Below are positions 1-9,900 of a stretch of DNA of 64,000 nucleotides, in pieces. The position numbers were made by a program, and so were the translations under genes. The stretch spans positions 1 to 64,000 of the forward strand of contig NZ_JAMWEM010000008.1 in the NCBI RefSeq assembly GCF_024509525.1. The letters are read 5' to 3'. Below the pieces are notes generated by a model, which was given only the letters and a program-made list of their open reading frames with translations, had not been told where the DNA came from and did no database searches. The DNA comes from Streptococcus suis. Its GTDB lineage: Bacteria > Bacillota > Bacilli > Lactobacillales > Streptococcaceae. Position 1 is the stretch's first letter. The number at the start of each line of letters is the position of its first letter.

Positions 1-188
1 CTTTTTTAACTTTTTTTTAAAAAATTGAAAAAGTGAAAAACTTCTTCCTAAACGAATAACTTAAAACGTTACTACATAGTCATGGAATGGCAAACAAATA
101 CTGATGACTCCCCTCATAGTGTCTTGTAAAATGGTTGTTTTTTCTCTGTCCACTATAAAGGGAGTGTATCAGTGGTTGGCAGGAGGGT
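1..188. other. gene-free AT-rich stretch downstream of comX
   Basis: No coding sequence is seen here. On the minus strand, beyond comX, the last 50 bases are long runs of T and A, which resembles the upstream part of a strong streptococcal rRNA promoter. In other streptococci comX often lies next to an rRNA operon, so an rrn operon just outside the window is possible. That is inference only; no rRNA sequence is present. Confidence 0.3.
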
Positions 189-665
189 TTAATACCCACG
201 GAAATCGGATAAGTGGATTTCTAATTCCCTGAGCATCTGACGGCGGCCTTTGAAGCTGCGACCGCTAATCAGTTGGTTGTACTGTTCTTCTTGGGTGGGA
301 CTGAGCTGACTGCTATATTCTCTTAGGCGATCGCGTAACAATATCAGCTCATCATTCAATAATCCTGGACTGCCAATCATGTGCGATAGGTCGTGGATAT
401 CTTCGTATGACATCCGGTCAAACTTCCGTTTCTGGCTTTCTTGCTTGCGGACCAGGTCTTTGATATGATTGCGGAACTTGACCTTGAAGTAGCGGTACAG
501 TTCTTGGTCATTCTTTAATAAGAACGGCTGACTCTCCAGTAATTGATGCAGAATAAGCATACCCTCTTGGTCCCAATCCTCACGTTCCCATAACTTGAGG
601 TAATAGTCCTTACGGGCTTTGTGCACGATACCTTTTACCTTACCATACATCTCTTCAAATCTCAT
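189..665 (-). CDS. comX: competence sigma factor ComX (SigX)
   Basis: This 158-residue protein is the alternative sigma factor that directs RNA polymerase to late competence (cin-box) promoters. The length, the N-terminal MRFEEMYGKV start and the basic segment with HIKDLVRKQESQKRKFDR (about residues 67-84) match the streptococcal ComX family, which keeps short sigma-70 region 2 and region 4 modules. A good ribosome binding site (AAAGGAG) lies upstream of the ATG. It is monocistronic and codirectional with ftsH. A palindrome of ComR-box type lies about 60 bases upstream, so control by ComRS is likely. The identification is firm at family level. Confidence 0.9.
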   Translation of the reverse strand: MRFEEMYGKVKGIVHKARKDYYLKLWEREDWDQEGMLILHQLLESQPFLLKNDQELYRYFKVKFRNHIKDLVRKQESQKRKFDRMSYEDIHDLSHMIGSPGLLNDELILLRDRLREYSSQLSPTQEEQYNQLISGRSFKGRRQMLRELEIHLSDFRGY

Positions 666-697
666 GAACTTTACTCCTTTGGTTTTATATGAATTAG

Positions 698-737
698 TCT
701 ATACAAAATAAATGGAGTTAAAAAGGACATTTTTGTC
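698..737 (-). promoter_or_regulatory. comX promoter with ComR box
   Basis: On the minus strand a perfect palindrome GACA-AAAA-TGTC (726-737) is followed by a short T-tract and a -10-like TATAGA (698-703), then the comX ribosome binding site. The GACA-N4-TGTC core followed by a T-run is the known layout of ComR/XIP-controlled promoters in mutans, salivarius and suis streptococci. Activity is inferred. Confidence 0.7.
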
Positions 738-910
738 AGGTTGACGTTCGAAATGAACCAGCTAGAAGGAATTGGTCTACATTTAAGCTTATATATAATA
801 GTTTTTAGTAAAGAATTTATGAGGTCATTACTTAACTGATGTTTCATTTTAATTTAGGAAGGGACAGCTTCATCATACTTTTCGCAAGCAATAATAATTA
901 TATTTCATAC
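738..910. other. gene-free region upstream of the comX promoter
   Basis: This is AT-rich sequence between the comX promoter and the ftsH terminator. No open frame with a ribosome binding site, no tRNA and no clear hairpin was seen. Confidence 0.4.
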
Positions 911-947
911 AAAAACCCCTTTCACTGAATTGGTTCAGCAAAAGGGG
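911..947 (-). terminator. terminator downstream of ftsH
   Basis: Read on the minus strand, CCCCTTT and AAAGGGG arms enclose a second pairing of CTGAA with TTCAG and are followed by a T-run (911-915). This is a classic intrinsic terminator, placed about 110 bases past the ftsH stop, closing the long operon. Confidence 0.75.
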
Positions 948-1058
948 ACATCGCATTTTATTATCTAACTTTTTTTGGGGGCAGTTTGCTATCAAAAAGA
1001 TCTATTCTTCAATCTAACAACAGGCCAGTTTTGATTGGCTACTTAATCGAAAAGTATT

Positions 1059-3032
1059 TTATTTTTCTTCAGACATCTTTTCTTTAATTTCATCATACGA
1101 TAAGGGGCGAACTTCCTCTTCGTTTTCTTCTACTTCGGTGGGCATTTGACCTGTTTCGTATAAAGATTTGATTTGAACGCTGTCTAGTGTTTCATATTTG
1201 AGGAGAGCTTCTGCAATAAGTTGGTGTTTTTCACGGTTATCTTGAATGATTTCAGCTGCTTTGTTATGAGCTTCTGTCAATAATCCACGAACTTCCAAAT
1301 CTAATTCATAGGCAGTTTGTTCTGAGATATATTTTTGAGTGGTTTGTCCACCGAACATAGCATGGCTACCTTCGTATTGCATCGGACCCATTTTTTCACT
1401 CATACCGTATTCAGTAACCATGGCACGCGCCATTTGAGTGGCTTGTTCAAAATCATTGGAAGCACCGGTTGTTTGGGTATTGAAGATAATTTCTTCTGCA
1501 ACACGACCACCCATAAGTCCAGCTAATTGCTCCTTCATATCTTCTTTAGATAGAAGCATTTGGTCTTCTTTAGGGAGAGCAATCATATAGCCACCTGCGC
1601 GACCGCGAGGAACAATTGTTACTTTATGGACTTCACGTGCATTAGACAAGACAAGACCAACAATTGTATGTCCCGCTTCATGGTAAGCAACGATTTCCCG
1701 TTCCTTAGCTGAGATTTGACGATCTTTTTTAGATGGACCTGCAATAACACGATCTTCTGCTTCATCAATATCTGATGCATCAATCAATTTTTTATTGCGA
1801 CGTGCTGCAACAAGAGCTGCTTCGTTTAGAACATTTTCCAAATCAGCACCGACAAATCCCGGAGTTTGCTGGGCCACCAGTTTTAAGTCAACATCATCTG
1901 CTAACGGCTTATTTTTAGCATGAACTTTAAGGATAGCCTCACGTCCTTTGACATCCGGACGACCAACTAAAACTTTGCGATCAAAACGACCTGGACGAAG
2001 AAGAGCTGGATCAAGAACATCACTACGGTTGGTAGCAGCAATGACAATGATTCCTTCATTACCTTCAAAACCATCCATTTCAATCAATAGTTGGTTAAGG
2101 GTCTGTTCACGTTCATCGTTTCCACCACCCATTCCAACACCACGTTGGCGACCGACAGCATCAATTTCATCTATGAAAATAATGGCTGGTGCAGCTTTTT
2201 TGGCATCTTCAAAAAGTGAACGCACACGACTTGCTCCAACACCGACAAACATTTCAACAAAATCTGAACCAGAGATAGAGAAGAATGGAACACCCGCTTC
2301 ACCAGCTACCGCTTTCGCTAAAAGTGTTTTACCAGTTCCGGGAGGCCCTTCTAGAAGAACTCCTGCTGGAATACGCGCCCCAAGCTTCGTAAAGCGTTTT
2401 GGATCTTTTAAAAATTCTACAACTTCTACTAACTCTTGTTTTTCTTCTTCAGCACCTGCAACATCGGAAAAGCGAACTTTTACTTTACTTTGTTCTAAAG
2501 CTTTAGCTTTATTACGACCAAAGTTCATAGCACCTCGAGCGCCACTTCCTCCTTGATTCATCATCATCATTAAAAATACACCGATGATAACTAGGGGGAC
2601 GATATTAATCAGCAAACTTAGCCAAATACTATTTGAACTTTCTTGTTTTACTGTTATCTTGATACCATTTTTACTTGCTAGAGTTTGTAATTCTGCAAGA
2701 GTTGTTTCAGATGCTAGAGTAATAGAATTAAAATTCTCATAGGTTGTTGTTCCAGAAACCTCAAATAACTTAATAGCACTTGCTGCTTCATTTTTTTCTT
2801 TTTTAGCTTCCTCATACACCCCTGAAATAGTAATGATACTACCATCTGGTTGATAGGTTAGTTCTTTTACGTTGTTTGCTTTTAGTTCTTCAATAACCTG
2901 AGAATAGCTGATTTCTTGACTGGAAGTTTGGCGACCAGCACTAACAAATTGATATCCTGTTATTAAAGTAGCGATAATTAAAATAATGAGAAAAGGATTA
3001 CGGATGAATCCTTTGTTCTGTTGGTTGTTCAT
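1059..3032 (-). CDS. ftsH: ATP-dependent zinc metalloprotease FtsH
   Basis: FtsH is a membrane-anchored AAA+ protease that degrades misfolded and regulatory membrane and cytosolic proteins. The 657 residues show a first transmembrane segment (about 13-30), an extracytoplasmic region, a second membrane segment (about 137-158), an AAA module with Walker A GPPGTGKT (229-236), Walker B IIFIDEID (284-291) and the second region of homology near [20 protein letters not shown], then the zinc protease motif HEAGH (451-455). The acidic C-terminal tail is usual for the family. It is the last gene of the minus-strand run and follows hpt by 21 bases. The order tilS-hpt-ftsH is conserved in Firmicutes. Confidence 0.97.
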   Translation of the reverse strand: MNNQQNKGFIRNPFLIILIIATLITGYQFVSAGRQTSSQEISYSQVIEELKANNVKELTYQPDGSIITISGVYEEAKKEKNEAASAIKLFEVSGTTTYENFNSITLASETTLAELQTLASKNGIKITVKQESSNSIWLSLLINIVPLVIIGVFLMMMMNQGGSGARGAMNFGRNKAKALEQSKVKVRFSDVAGAEEEKQELVEVVEFLKDPKRFTKLGARIPAGVLLEGPPGTGKTLLAKAVAGEAGVPFFSISGSDFVEMFVGVGASRVRSLFEDAKKAAPAIIFIDEIDAVGRQRGVGMGGGNDEREQTLNQLLIEMDGFEGNEGIIVIAATNRSDVLDPALLRPGRFDRKVLVGRPDVKGREAILKVHAKNKPLADDVDLKLVAQQTPGFVGADLENVLNEAALVAARRNKKLIDASDIDEAEDRVIAGPSKKDRQISAKEREIVAYHEAGHTIVGLVLSNAREVHKVTIVPRGRAGGYMIALPKEDQMLLSKEDMKEQLAGLMGGRVAEEIIFNTQTTGASNDFEQATQMARAMVTEYGMSEKMGPMQYEGSHAMFGGQTTQKYISEQTAYELDLEVRGLLTEAHNKAAEIIQDNREKHQLIAEALLKYETLDSVQIKSLYETGQMPTEVEENEEEVRPLSYDEIKEKMSEEK

Positions 3033-3053
3033 AAATAATCTAGCGACCTTTTT

Positions 3054-3596
3054 CTAGTTTGTATATACTTCTTCTTTCAAAATACCTACATATGGTAAAT
3101 TACGATAATTTTCATTATAGTCTAGTCCAAATCCAACTACAAATTCATTCGGAATAGTAAAGCAGGAGTAGTCTGCATCAATTTCAACGACACGGCCTTC
3201 TGGTTTATCCAGTAAGGTTATAATCTTAACAGAAGCAGGTTGGCGAATTTCAAAAAGTTCACGGAGTTCTTTAAGCGTACGTCCTGTATCAATAATATCT
3301 TCAACAAAAAGGATATGACGACCAGCTACGCTATTGTCTAAATCCTTTATAATTTTAACTGTCCCACTACTTTCTGTTCCACCATGATAGCTAGAAACTA
3401 CCATATAATCCGTTTCGACATGTGTATCAATATGTTTGATTAATTCAGCCATAAACGGAATAGAACCTTTCAAGATTCCAATTAAAATAGGATTTTTATC
3501 TGCATATTCCTCTGTTAGTATTTTACCTATCTCTTTGGCTTTTGCTGCAATTTCTTCTTCTGTTATTAAAATCTTTTTAATATCTTTTTCTAACAT
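3054..3596 (-). CDS. hpt: hypoxanthine-guanine phosphoribosyltransferase
   Basis: This 180-residue purine salvage enzyme converts hypoxanthine or guanine and PRPP to IMP or GMP. The PRPP-binding loop [11 protein letters not shown] (about residues 98-108) and the [11 protein letters not shown] segment ahead of it are diagnostic. It lies between tilS (3 bases away) and ftsH and is probably cotranscribed with both. In Bacillus, HprT and TilS are known to act on ftsH expression, so the linkage may be functional; that point is from the literature, not from this sequence. Confidence 0.95.
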   Translation of the reverse strand: MLEKDIKKILITEEEIAAKAKEIGKILTEEYADKNPILIGILKGSIPFMAELIKHIDTHVETDYMVVSSYHGGTESSGTVKIIKDLDNSVAGRHILFVEDIIDTGRTLKELRELFEIRQPASVKIITLLDKPEGRVVEIDADYSCFTIPNEFVVGFGLDYNENYRNLPYVGILKEEVYTN

Positions 3597-3599
3597 TTT

Positions 3600-4871
3600 T
3601 TACTTCTTTCGTTTTATATATAATGTAAACTTCATTATATCATGTTTCAATGATTTACTCAAATCACTAGCAATAATATTAAAAATTCCATAGATTTTTC
3701 CATTTTGCTCTACAAGTGGCGTTATATCACGAAGAAATTGAGGAATTTTTTGATCAATAAAATAACGACTGACTTTTTTATCAATACCATTGACCAAAAT
3801 CCTATCTGCTGGTCTACGTCCTCTTATTATGACTGGAAACTTCTCTTCTAAGCAAATAACTTGGTCAGGATTTTCAAGGACTTGATTAATAGAGAGGGTA
3901 TAATCTAAAAAATGAAAAACACCTTCTGATTCTATCACGTATGACTGGAGTTTACTATCGGTCTGAGGACTTATTTTTTTTATGTTAAAAGTCCGATAAT
4001 CTTTTTGAAGTAAGTAGCCATTTTTTAAAGGATGATAGTAATTGGCTTTATTCCGTAAAATAGCCAGTATTTCTTCAAAATGTGGTTTCGTCAGCTGTAA
4101 ATCTGGAAAATTTTCTAGGTATTTTTGAAGAGAGAAATACTGGACAGCGGGACTTAGTTGATGAAATACTGATAGGTCAGTCACATCAAAATCGGCTGTT
4201 AAATCTTTAAATGCTTGATAGAGCAGAGAACTTTCTTGACCTAAATCGATCAAGGCTTGAGAAAATTTCGGATTTTCCTCTTCTAGTTGGGGAATATAGT
4301 GATGACGTACCCGGTTTCGGAGATAGATATCAAAGCTATTGCTCATATCTTCAAAATGGAATAGGGTATCTAGTTCTTCTTTTTTTAGCGAAAGAAATGG
4401 GCGAATCAATTGTCCGCTTGCAAAATCCTGAACAGGTTGCATGGCACCTAGATGAATTAGTCGAGTCCCTCGTAGCATACGCATAAAAATAGTTTCTGCC
4501 TGATCATCGGCATGATGTGCAGTTACTAGAGCAGAAAAACCTTCTTTTTCCATAATTTCAGCAAAAAAGTGGTAACGAAAATCACGCGCAGTCTTCTCAG
4601 AAAATTTTCCTACAAAATTTCTACTGTAGAAAGGGATATTATGTTGATTAGCCCATTTTTTCAAGTATATCTCTTCCTCATCTGACTCTGAACGTTGCTT
4701 GTGGTTAACGTGAGCTATTCCAAGATTAATTTTTAATTTCGACTTGTAAATATAAAGACAATTTAGGAGATTCATGGAGTCTTTTCCGCCTGAAACAGCA
4801 ATTAAAACTCGGTCATGCTTATCAAAAAAGTGACCAGCTTGTGTCACTTTTAAAAATTTTTCTTTCATCAT
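3600..4871 (-). CDS. tilS: tRNA(Ile)-lysidine synthetase TilS
   Basis: TilS modifies the wobble cytidine of the CAU-anticodon isoleucine tRNA to lysidine, switching its codon and amino acid identity. The N-terminal PP-loop ATPase motif AVSGGKDS (about residues 25-32) and the downstream HHADDQAET segment (about 118-126) mark the catalytic domain. The C-terminal part, with PADRILVNG and RYFIDQKIPQFLRD, is the tRNA-recognition domain. The 423-residue length is normal. The start codon overlaps the stop of the upstream beta-lactamase-like gene by 4 bases, so translation is likely coupled. Confidence 0.95.
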   Translation of the reverse strand: MMKEKFLKVTQAGHFFDKHDRVLIAVSGGKDSMNLLNCLYIYKSKLKINLGIAHVNHKQRSESDEEEIYLKKWANQHNIPFYSRNFVGKFSEKTARDFRYHFFAEIMEKEGFSALVTAHHADDQAETIFMRMLRGTRLIHLGAMQPVQDFASGQLIRPFLSLKKEELDTLFHFEDMSNSFDIYLRNRVRHHYIPQLEEENPKFSQALIDLGQESSLLYQAFKDLTADFDVTDLSVFHQLSPAVQYFSLQKYLENFPDLQLTKPHFEEILAILRNKANYYHPLKNGYLLQKDYRTFNIKKISPQTDSKLQSYVIESEGVFHFLDYTLSINQVLENPDQVICLEEKFPVIIRGRRPADRILVNGIDKKVSRYFIDQKIPQFLRDITPLVEQNGKIYGIFNIIASDLSKSLKHDIMKFTLYIKRKK

Positions 4872-6148
4872 TTTAAAATACCATAGACGTCATTTGCTAT
4901 TTGTGAAATCGTATCATAGCTTGAATTTTCAGTAAAAATTGATAAAACGAACGGAGTATCCGTATAAATAATTGCTACATCATGCTTAAAATCATAAGCA
5001 TCTCCTATTTTATGTGCAACTGTCTCATGAATATCTCGAGAAATCCGCTGATCATCAAAGTTTGTTGATTGTAAACTTCCTAAGACATAGCCACCTTGAT
5101 AGTAGATTTGTTCCATAAGGAGTCCTGCCATTTCAGCATTAGCTTGACGGTTATCCATATCCCAAGTTTGTCCTGTAATATCTGTGATTATCTTGGTAAA
5201 ATCATCATCAAACTGATTGGTCATATAGTAAGCAAGAATATTACTCGCTACATTGTCTGATTCTTTTGCTACTCGATTGATTAGGTCATCAATACGATAA
5301 TGAAGATTATCAGGACTTTTAACAATACTACCACTTCCTGATGGAATATAGGCTCCTTTAAATTCTTCCGTCGGCTTAGTATATTGCAAAACTTGTGATA
5401 AATGATAATTCCCCTGATCCAATTGGTATTGGACATAATAGAGTGTCGCTAATTTTGTGACACTAGCAGCGTACATCATCTTATCTTGATGAATGCCTGC
5501 TGTATTTTGGGTCGACAATTGTTTTACAAATACCGAAAGATTTTCATTTTGATAACGATTAGTAAGCATTTCCTGAACAGCTTCTATTCGGTTATCTGTT
5601 TCGGACAGATAATTTGTATCAATCCATCCTGCTCCTTTTACTTTTGCAAATTTTCCCCTGTGAGTATCTACAATTTCTGTCACTTCAACCGAAGAATAGG
5701 CTTCTTTGGTAGTCGTAATTCTTTTGGATTGATTCACGATAGGATTTGAATAAAATTGAAAATCTTTTTTTAGCCAGTAAGTCCCCGTTATACTTTCTTG
5801 AGCCAAAATAACATCATCATAAATAATAGTAGCGTCAGCTTGAATATAACTATTATCTGAGAGTTGGAAAATCAGTTGATTTTTTTGATTAACATCTACC
5901 CCGATAATAGTGAATGGTTGATTAGGCTGAAGTGTACTGTCAACCTCTGTTAAATCTTTATCAAGATAAGTAAACACTTCATGATAAACATTTGGATTAG
6001 AAGGAATCTGCCGAACATCGTTAGTAAAAGCTTGGGTAGTCAGCTGGTAATGTTCCTGATTTGATAATTGAAATGGTATTTCCGTACTATCAATGGGAAT
6101 ACTAGCAAACAGTACTGGACAAATTAAGACTAGTAAGCTTTTCTTCAT
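4868..6148 (-). CDS. exported class A beta-lactamase-like serine hydrolase
   Basis: This 426-residue protein begins with a short hydrophobic leader (about 3-18), so it is probably exported. The C-terminal half has the penicillin-recognising serine hydrolase fold: SVTK (229-232, catalytic serine), SDN (297-299) and KIG (380-382, in place of the usual KTG). The N-terminal 180 residues look like repeated SH3-like or GW-like beta modules (for example GTYWLKKDFQFYSNP). Orthologues sit in the same place between divIC and tilS in pneumococcus. Family knowledge suggests a cell-envelope role rather than resistance; the substrate is unknown. Confidence 0.8.
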   Translation of the reverse strand: MKKSLLVLICPVLFASIPIDSTEIPFQLSNQEHYQLTTQAFTNDVRQIPSNPNVYHEVFTYLDKDLTEVDSTLQPNQPFTIIGVDVNQKNQLIFQLSDNSYIQADATIIYDDVILAQESITGTYWLKKDFQFYSNPIVNQSKRITTTKEAYSSVEVTEIVDTHRGKFAKVKGAGWIDTNYLSETDNRIEAVQEMLTNRYQNENLSVFVKQLSTQNTAGIHQDKMMYAASVTKLATLYYVQYQLDQGNYHLSQVLQYTKPTEEFKGAYIPSGSGSIVKSPDNLHYRIDDLINRVAKESDNVASNILAYYMTNQFDDDFTKIITDITGQTWDMDNRQANAEMAGLLMEQIYYQGGYVLGSLQSTNFDDQRISRDIHETVAHKIGDAYDFKHDVAIIYTDTPFVLSIFTENSSYDTISQIANDVYGILK

Positions 6149-6160
6149 GTCCCCTCCTTC

Positions 6161-6277
6161 CTACTCTCCTATATCATCATCTAATTTCAAAGATTGATTT
6201 TTTTCAGCTAATTCTTCTAATTTTATTTCTGAATAAGTTAAAAATCGTTCTACAACTTGTAAGATATTCTCTGTCAT
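6161..6277 (-). CDS. small conserved-position protein, 38 residues
   Basis: A 38-codon frame reads [20 protein letters not shown] at its start and ends in an acidic tail. Its ATG overlaps the divIC stop (ATGA at 6274-6277), and its stop is followed by AAGGAGGGG, the ribosome binding site of the next gene. Pneumococcus carries a similarly tiny gene between divIC and the beta-lactamase-like gene, which supports a real gene. The predicted structure is a short amphipathic helix. No function is known to me; it could couple translation or assist division. Confidence 0.65.
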   Translation of the reverse strand: MTENILQVVERFLTYSEIKLEELAEKNQSLKLDDDIGE

Positions 6278-6645
6278 TTTGGTAACAACCCTGGAATATT
6301 ATAGATAAACTCGTCCTCTTTAGAGTATTGGTATTTCGCCCGAATATACTTAGCAGCATAATCTTGGTCTTCTAATTTTTTGACCAAAGTCGATTCCTTT
6401 TCTTCCTGCTTGCTTAATTCTTCATAGCGAACTTTCAATTTTGCTAATTGGTTCTCTTGTTCTTGTAGTTTTTGATAGTTTTCTACTAAATTATACGTTG
6501 GAAGAACAAAGAGGAAGACAACCAAAATCAATATCATTCCCATAAAACGATTTTTTTTATTTTTCTCTTGCTTATTTAATTGTGTTTTACGTAATTCTTC
6601 TTGAATATAGTGGTTGTCTATTTGGAGAATGTTAGATTTCTTCAT
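6274..6645 (-). CDS. divIC: septum formation initiator DivIC (FtsB family)
   Basis: This 123-residue bitopic division protein has a cytoplasmic basic N terminus, one transmembrane segment (about 33-53, [20 protein letters not shown]) and an extracellular coiled coil rich in E, K and L (about 55-95). It is expected to form the DivIB-FtsL-DivIC complex at the septum. It starts inside the end of rqcP (14-base overlap) and overlaps the following 38-codon gene by 4 bases, so it belongs to the operon headed by pth-mfd. Confidence 0.92.
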   Translation of the reverse strand: MKKSNILQIDNHYIQEELRKTQLNKQEKNKKNRFMGMILILVVFLFVLPTYNLVENYQKLQEQENQLAKLKVRYEELSKQEEKESTLVKKLEDQDYAAKYIRAKYQYSKEDEFIYNIPGLLPK

Positions 6646-6904
6646 CTGCTTCTATCCTTTTTTCACTGATGATTTCATACATTTTCAGTGCATCTTCTTT
6701 TTTTGTAGAATCTTTCATTTCAAGGACTTTTACAGTTAGGAGTTTATTGCCGAATTGGATTTCAACCTGATCATCAATTTTTAAATCTGTTGAAGATTTA
6801 GCTAAAATGCCATTAACTTTAATTCTTCCCTTGTCAGCTACTTCCTTTGCAACTGTCCGACGCTTGATAATGCGAGAAACTTTTAAATATTTATCTAGTC
6901 TCAT
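6632..6904 (-). CDS. rqcP: S4-domain ribosome quality-control protein RqcP (YabO)
   Basis: This 90-residue single S4 RNA-binding domain ([20 protein letters not shown]) is the Hsp15/YabO type. In Bacillus this family binds obstructed 50S subunits and helps RqcH add alanine tails. Its place between mfd and divIC is conserved. It overlaps divIC by 14 bases and lies 50 bases after mfd. Confidence 0.9.
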   Translation of the reverse strand: MRLDKYLKVSRIIKRRTVAKEVADKGRIKVNGILAKSSTDLKIDDQVEIQFGNKLLTVKVLEMKDSTKKEDALKMYEIISEKRIEADEEI

Positions 6905-6954
6905 ATCTTTACCTCAAGTAAATATTTTAACATTTTTTCATTTAATTGAGAAAT

Positions 6955-9900
6955 TTATTCTGCCTTTCTTGCCTTGATTTCTTGTAACTTCTCCGCAAAA
7001 GAAATCAATTCTTCAATAATTTCAAATTCTTTTTTCTGTTGAGTGTTAAACACAACCGCTAGTTTTCCTGTATTTTCCCTTATCTGAGCTTTTAAATTCG
7101 TCACAGATAATGCTTCAAAATAATCTTGTGTTAGGAAAATTTGACCAGCCATAGGTTCGAATGTCACTGTCACTTGATATTGTTGTCTAAGAACTGTATG
7201 ACAGAAAACTTGGTCAAGATAGGACTTAAGTAGACCAATTTCCAGCAAGTAAGCAACTACGTCTGGATATTCTCCAAAGCGATCAATCAATTCTTCTTGT
7301 AAATCTTGATAGTTTACACGACTGTCAATATTCTTGATACGCTTGTAAATTTCAATTTTTTCTCGTTGGTCTGCAATATAGTCACTTGGTAAGTAAGCGT
7401 CAATCTGTAGGTTGACCTCAGTGTTGCTTTTCTGACGCTGAGACGCCTTGCCTTGTTTTTCTAAAATGGCTTGTTCTAGCAATTGTGAATACAGTTCATA
7501 CCCTACAGAATCAATAAATCCTGACTGGGCAGCACCTAAAATATTTCCAGCTCCACGGATAGACAAATCTTGCATAGCAATCTTGAAACCTGATCCTAGT
7601 TCTGTAAAGCCCTTAATGGCTTCCAAGCGTTTTTCAGCTACTTCTGTCAAGGACTTGTCTGGACGGTACATGAGATAGGCATAGGCAATCCGACTGGAAC
7701 GGCCAACACGTCCTCTAAGTTGATAAAGAGTTGACAGTCCCATATGATCTGCATTTTCAATAAACAGTGTATTAGCATTTGGAATATCAACACCGGTTTC
7801 AATGATTGTTGTGGTCACTAGAATATCATACTCACCCTCTACAAAGGCATATAGAGTATTTTCTAATTGGATCTCCGACATTTGTCCATGAACGTATCCT
7901 ATAGTAGCTTCTGGAACCAATTCTTTTAATTCAGACACTTTCTGTTCAATGGTGTCAACTTTATTGTAAAGATAGTAAGCCTGACCTCCGCGATCTATCT
8001 CACGAAGCATTGCATCTCGGATAACGGAAGGATTTGTTTCCATCACATAAGTTTGTACAGGATAGCGATTTGTCGGTGGAGTCTCAATTACTGATAAGTC
8101 ACGGATTCCCAACATGGACATTTGCAATGTCCGAGGAATCGGAGTTGCGGTCAAAGTTAGGACATCAATTTTCTTTTTCAATTCCTTCAAACGTTCCTTA
8201 TGCTTGACACCAAACCGTTGCTCTTCGTCAATAACCAGTAAACCTAAATCAGCAAAAACAACATCTTTTGATAGAAGGCGATGGGTACCAATGACGATGT
8301 CAACTTGACCTTTTTTTAGCTTTTCAAGCGTCTTTTCCTGCTCTGCTTTTGTTTTAAAACGACTCATGACATCCACATTGACAGGAAATTCTGCAAACCG
8401 TTCTTGGAAATTAGCATAGTGTTGTTGGGCTAAAACAGTCGTAGGAACTAGGATAGCTACCTGTTTTCCATCATTGACAGCCTTAAAGGCAGCTCGCATG
8501 GCTACCTCTGTCTTACCAAAACCGACATCCCCAACCAAAAGACGATCCATTGGAGAATCTTTTTCCATGTCTTTTTTGATTTCATCGATGGAACGGAGTT
8601 GGTCGTCTGTTTCCACGTGTGTAAAGTAGTTGTCAAATTCAATCTGATTCTCATCATCTGGTGAAAAGGCAAAGCCTTTCAACTGGCTACGCTCTGCATA
8701 AAGCTTAATCAAATCATCCGCAATATCCTCTACCTGCTTCTGAACTTTTTGCTTGGTTCGTTGGAAACGGCCATCGTTTAGTTTATTAACTTTTGGAGCC
8801 TTTCCATCGGACGCTAAGTATTTGGAGAGAAGATCAATTTGTTCTACAGGAATAGAAATCCAATCGGAGTTTTGATATTGAACTGTCACATAGTCACGGT
8901 GGATACCTGATATTTCAATGGTTTCTATCCCTAAATACTGACCTATCCCGTGAACATGGTGAACAACATAGTCACCAACAGCTAGCTCACTATAGTCCTT
9001 AATACGCTCAGCATTAGAAATATTAGTTCTACGGACCTTACGCTTAATCTTTTTATTAAAAATCTCTTTTTCAGTAATAAGAACTAACTTCTCATCCATC
9101 AAATGAAATCCAGAAGCTAGCTGTCCAATGGTCACTTGTTGCTGACCTTCTACTAACTTATCTGCTGCATGTACTGGAAGATGGATATCATACTCTTGTA
9201 AAGTTTTCTGTAAAGTCTGTAAACTTACATCAGAACTCGCTTGAATAACAACGGTATTGTTTGATTTCGCATACCGAGTCAATTCATCTTTTAACAGTGG
9301 AATCTGATGGAAAAATTCCTGCATAGGATGTTGAGTAAATTGATAGAGAGCATCAAATTTTACATTTCCTAACCCCTTTTGAAAACTTGAAAAGAAGCTG
9401 GCAGGTTTGTATTTTCTTAATTCCGAATAGGTAGATGCAAAATAGTTTAAACTTGACACTGATTTACCCTTTTGTAAATCATCTGTCAATAACTCTGCTG
9501 ATTCTTTTTCAAATTGAGCCTGCTTGTCAGCAATTTTATGAAAATCATCTAAAAATAAAGGGGTTCCCTTTGGCAAATAATCTAGCAGTGTCCAAGATTG
9601 TTCATATAAAAATGATAGAAATTTTCGTAAATCGGGATGGCGATATTCTGTTTGCATATCTGCCAGGACTTCTCGTAAATAAGACTGCTGCTCTTCTATA
9701 TGCGATTGTTCAATAGCTATTTCAATACTACTGCAAGCACGTATATAGTCAGCAACTGTCAAAAGAATATCCGATGCTTGAGCAATGGTGATGCTGTCCA
9801 AATTTTCTAAAGATTTTTGACTGTCGACATCAAAGATACGAATGCCATCAATCTCATCTCCAAAAAATTCTATTCGGTAAGGAGCTTCTGCTTGCATGTC

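Noticed and set aside
1948-2556. Long open frame on the plus strand inside ftsH
   Set aside because: It is an antisense shadow of ftsH, with no ribosome binding site and low-complexity Ser/Pro/Arg composition.
4868-6148. Beta-lactamase resistance gene
   Set aside because: The motif set is right, but KTG is KIG, the protein has long extra N-terminal modules, and the gene sits in a conserved division operon. A resistance role is not supported.
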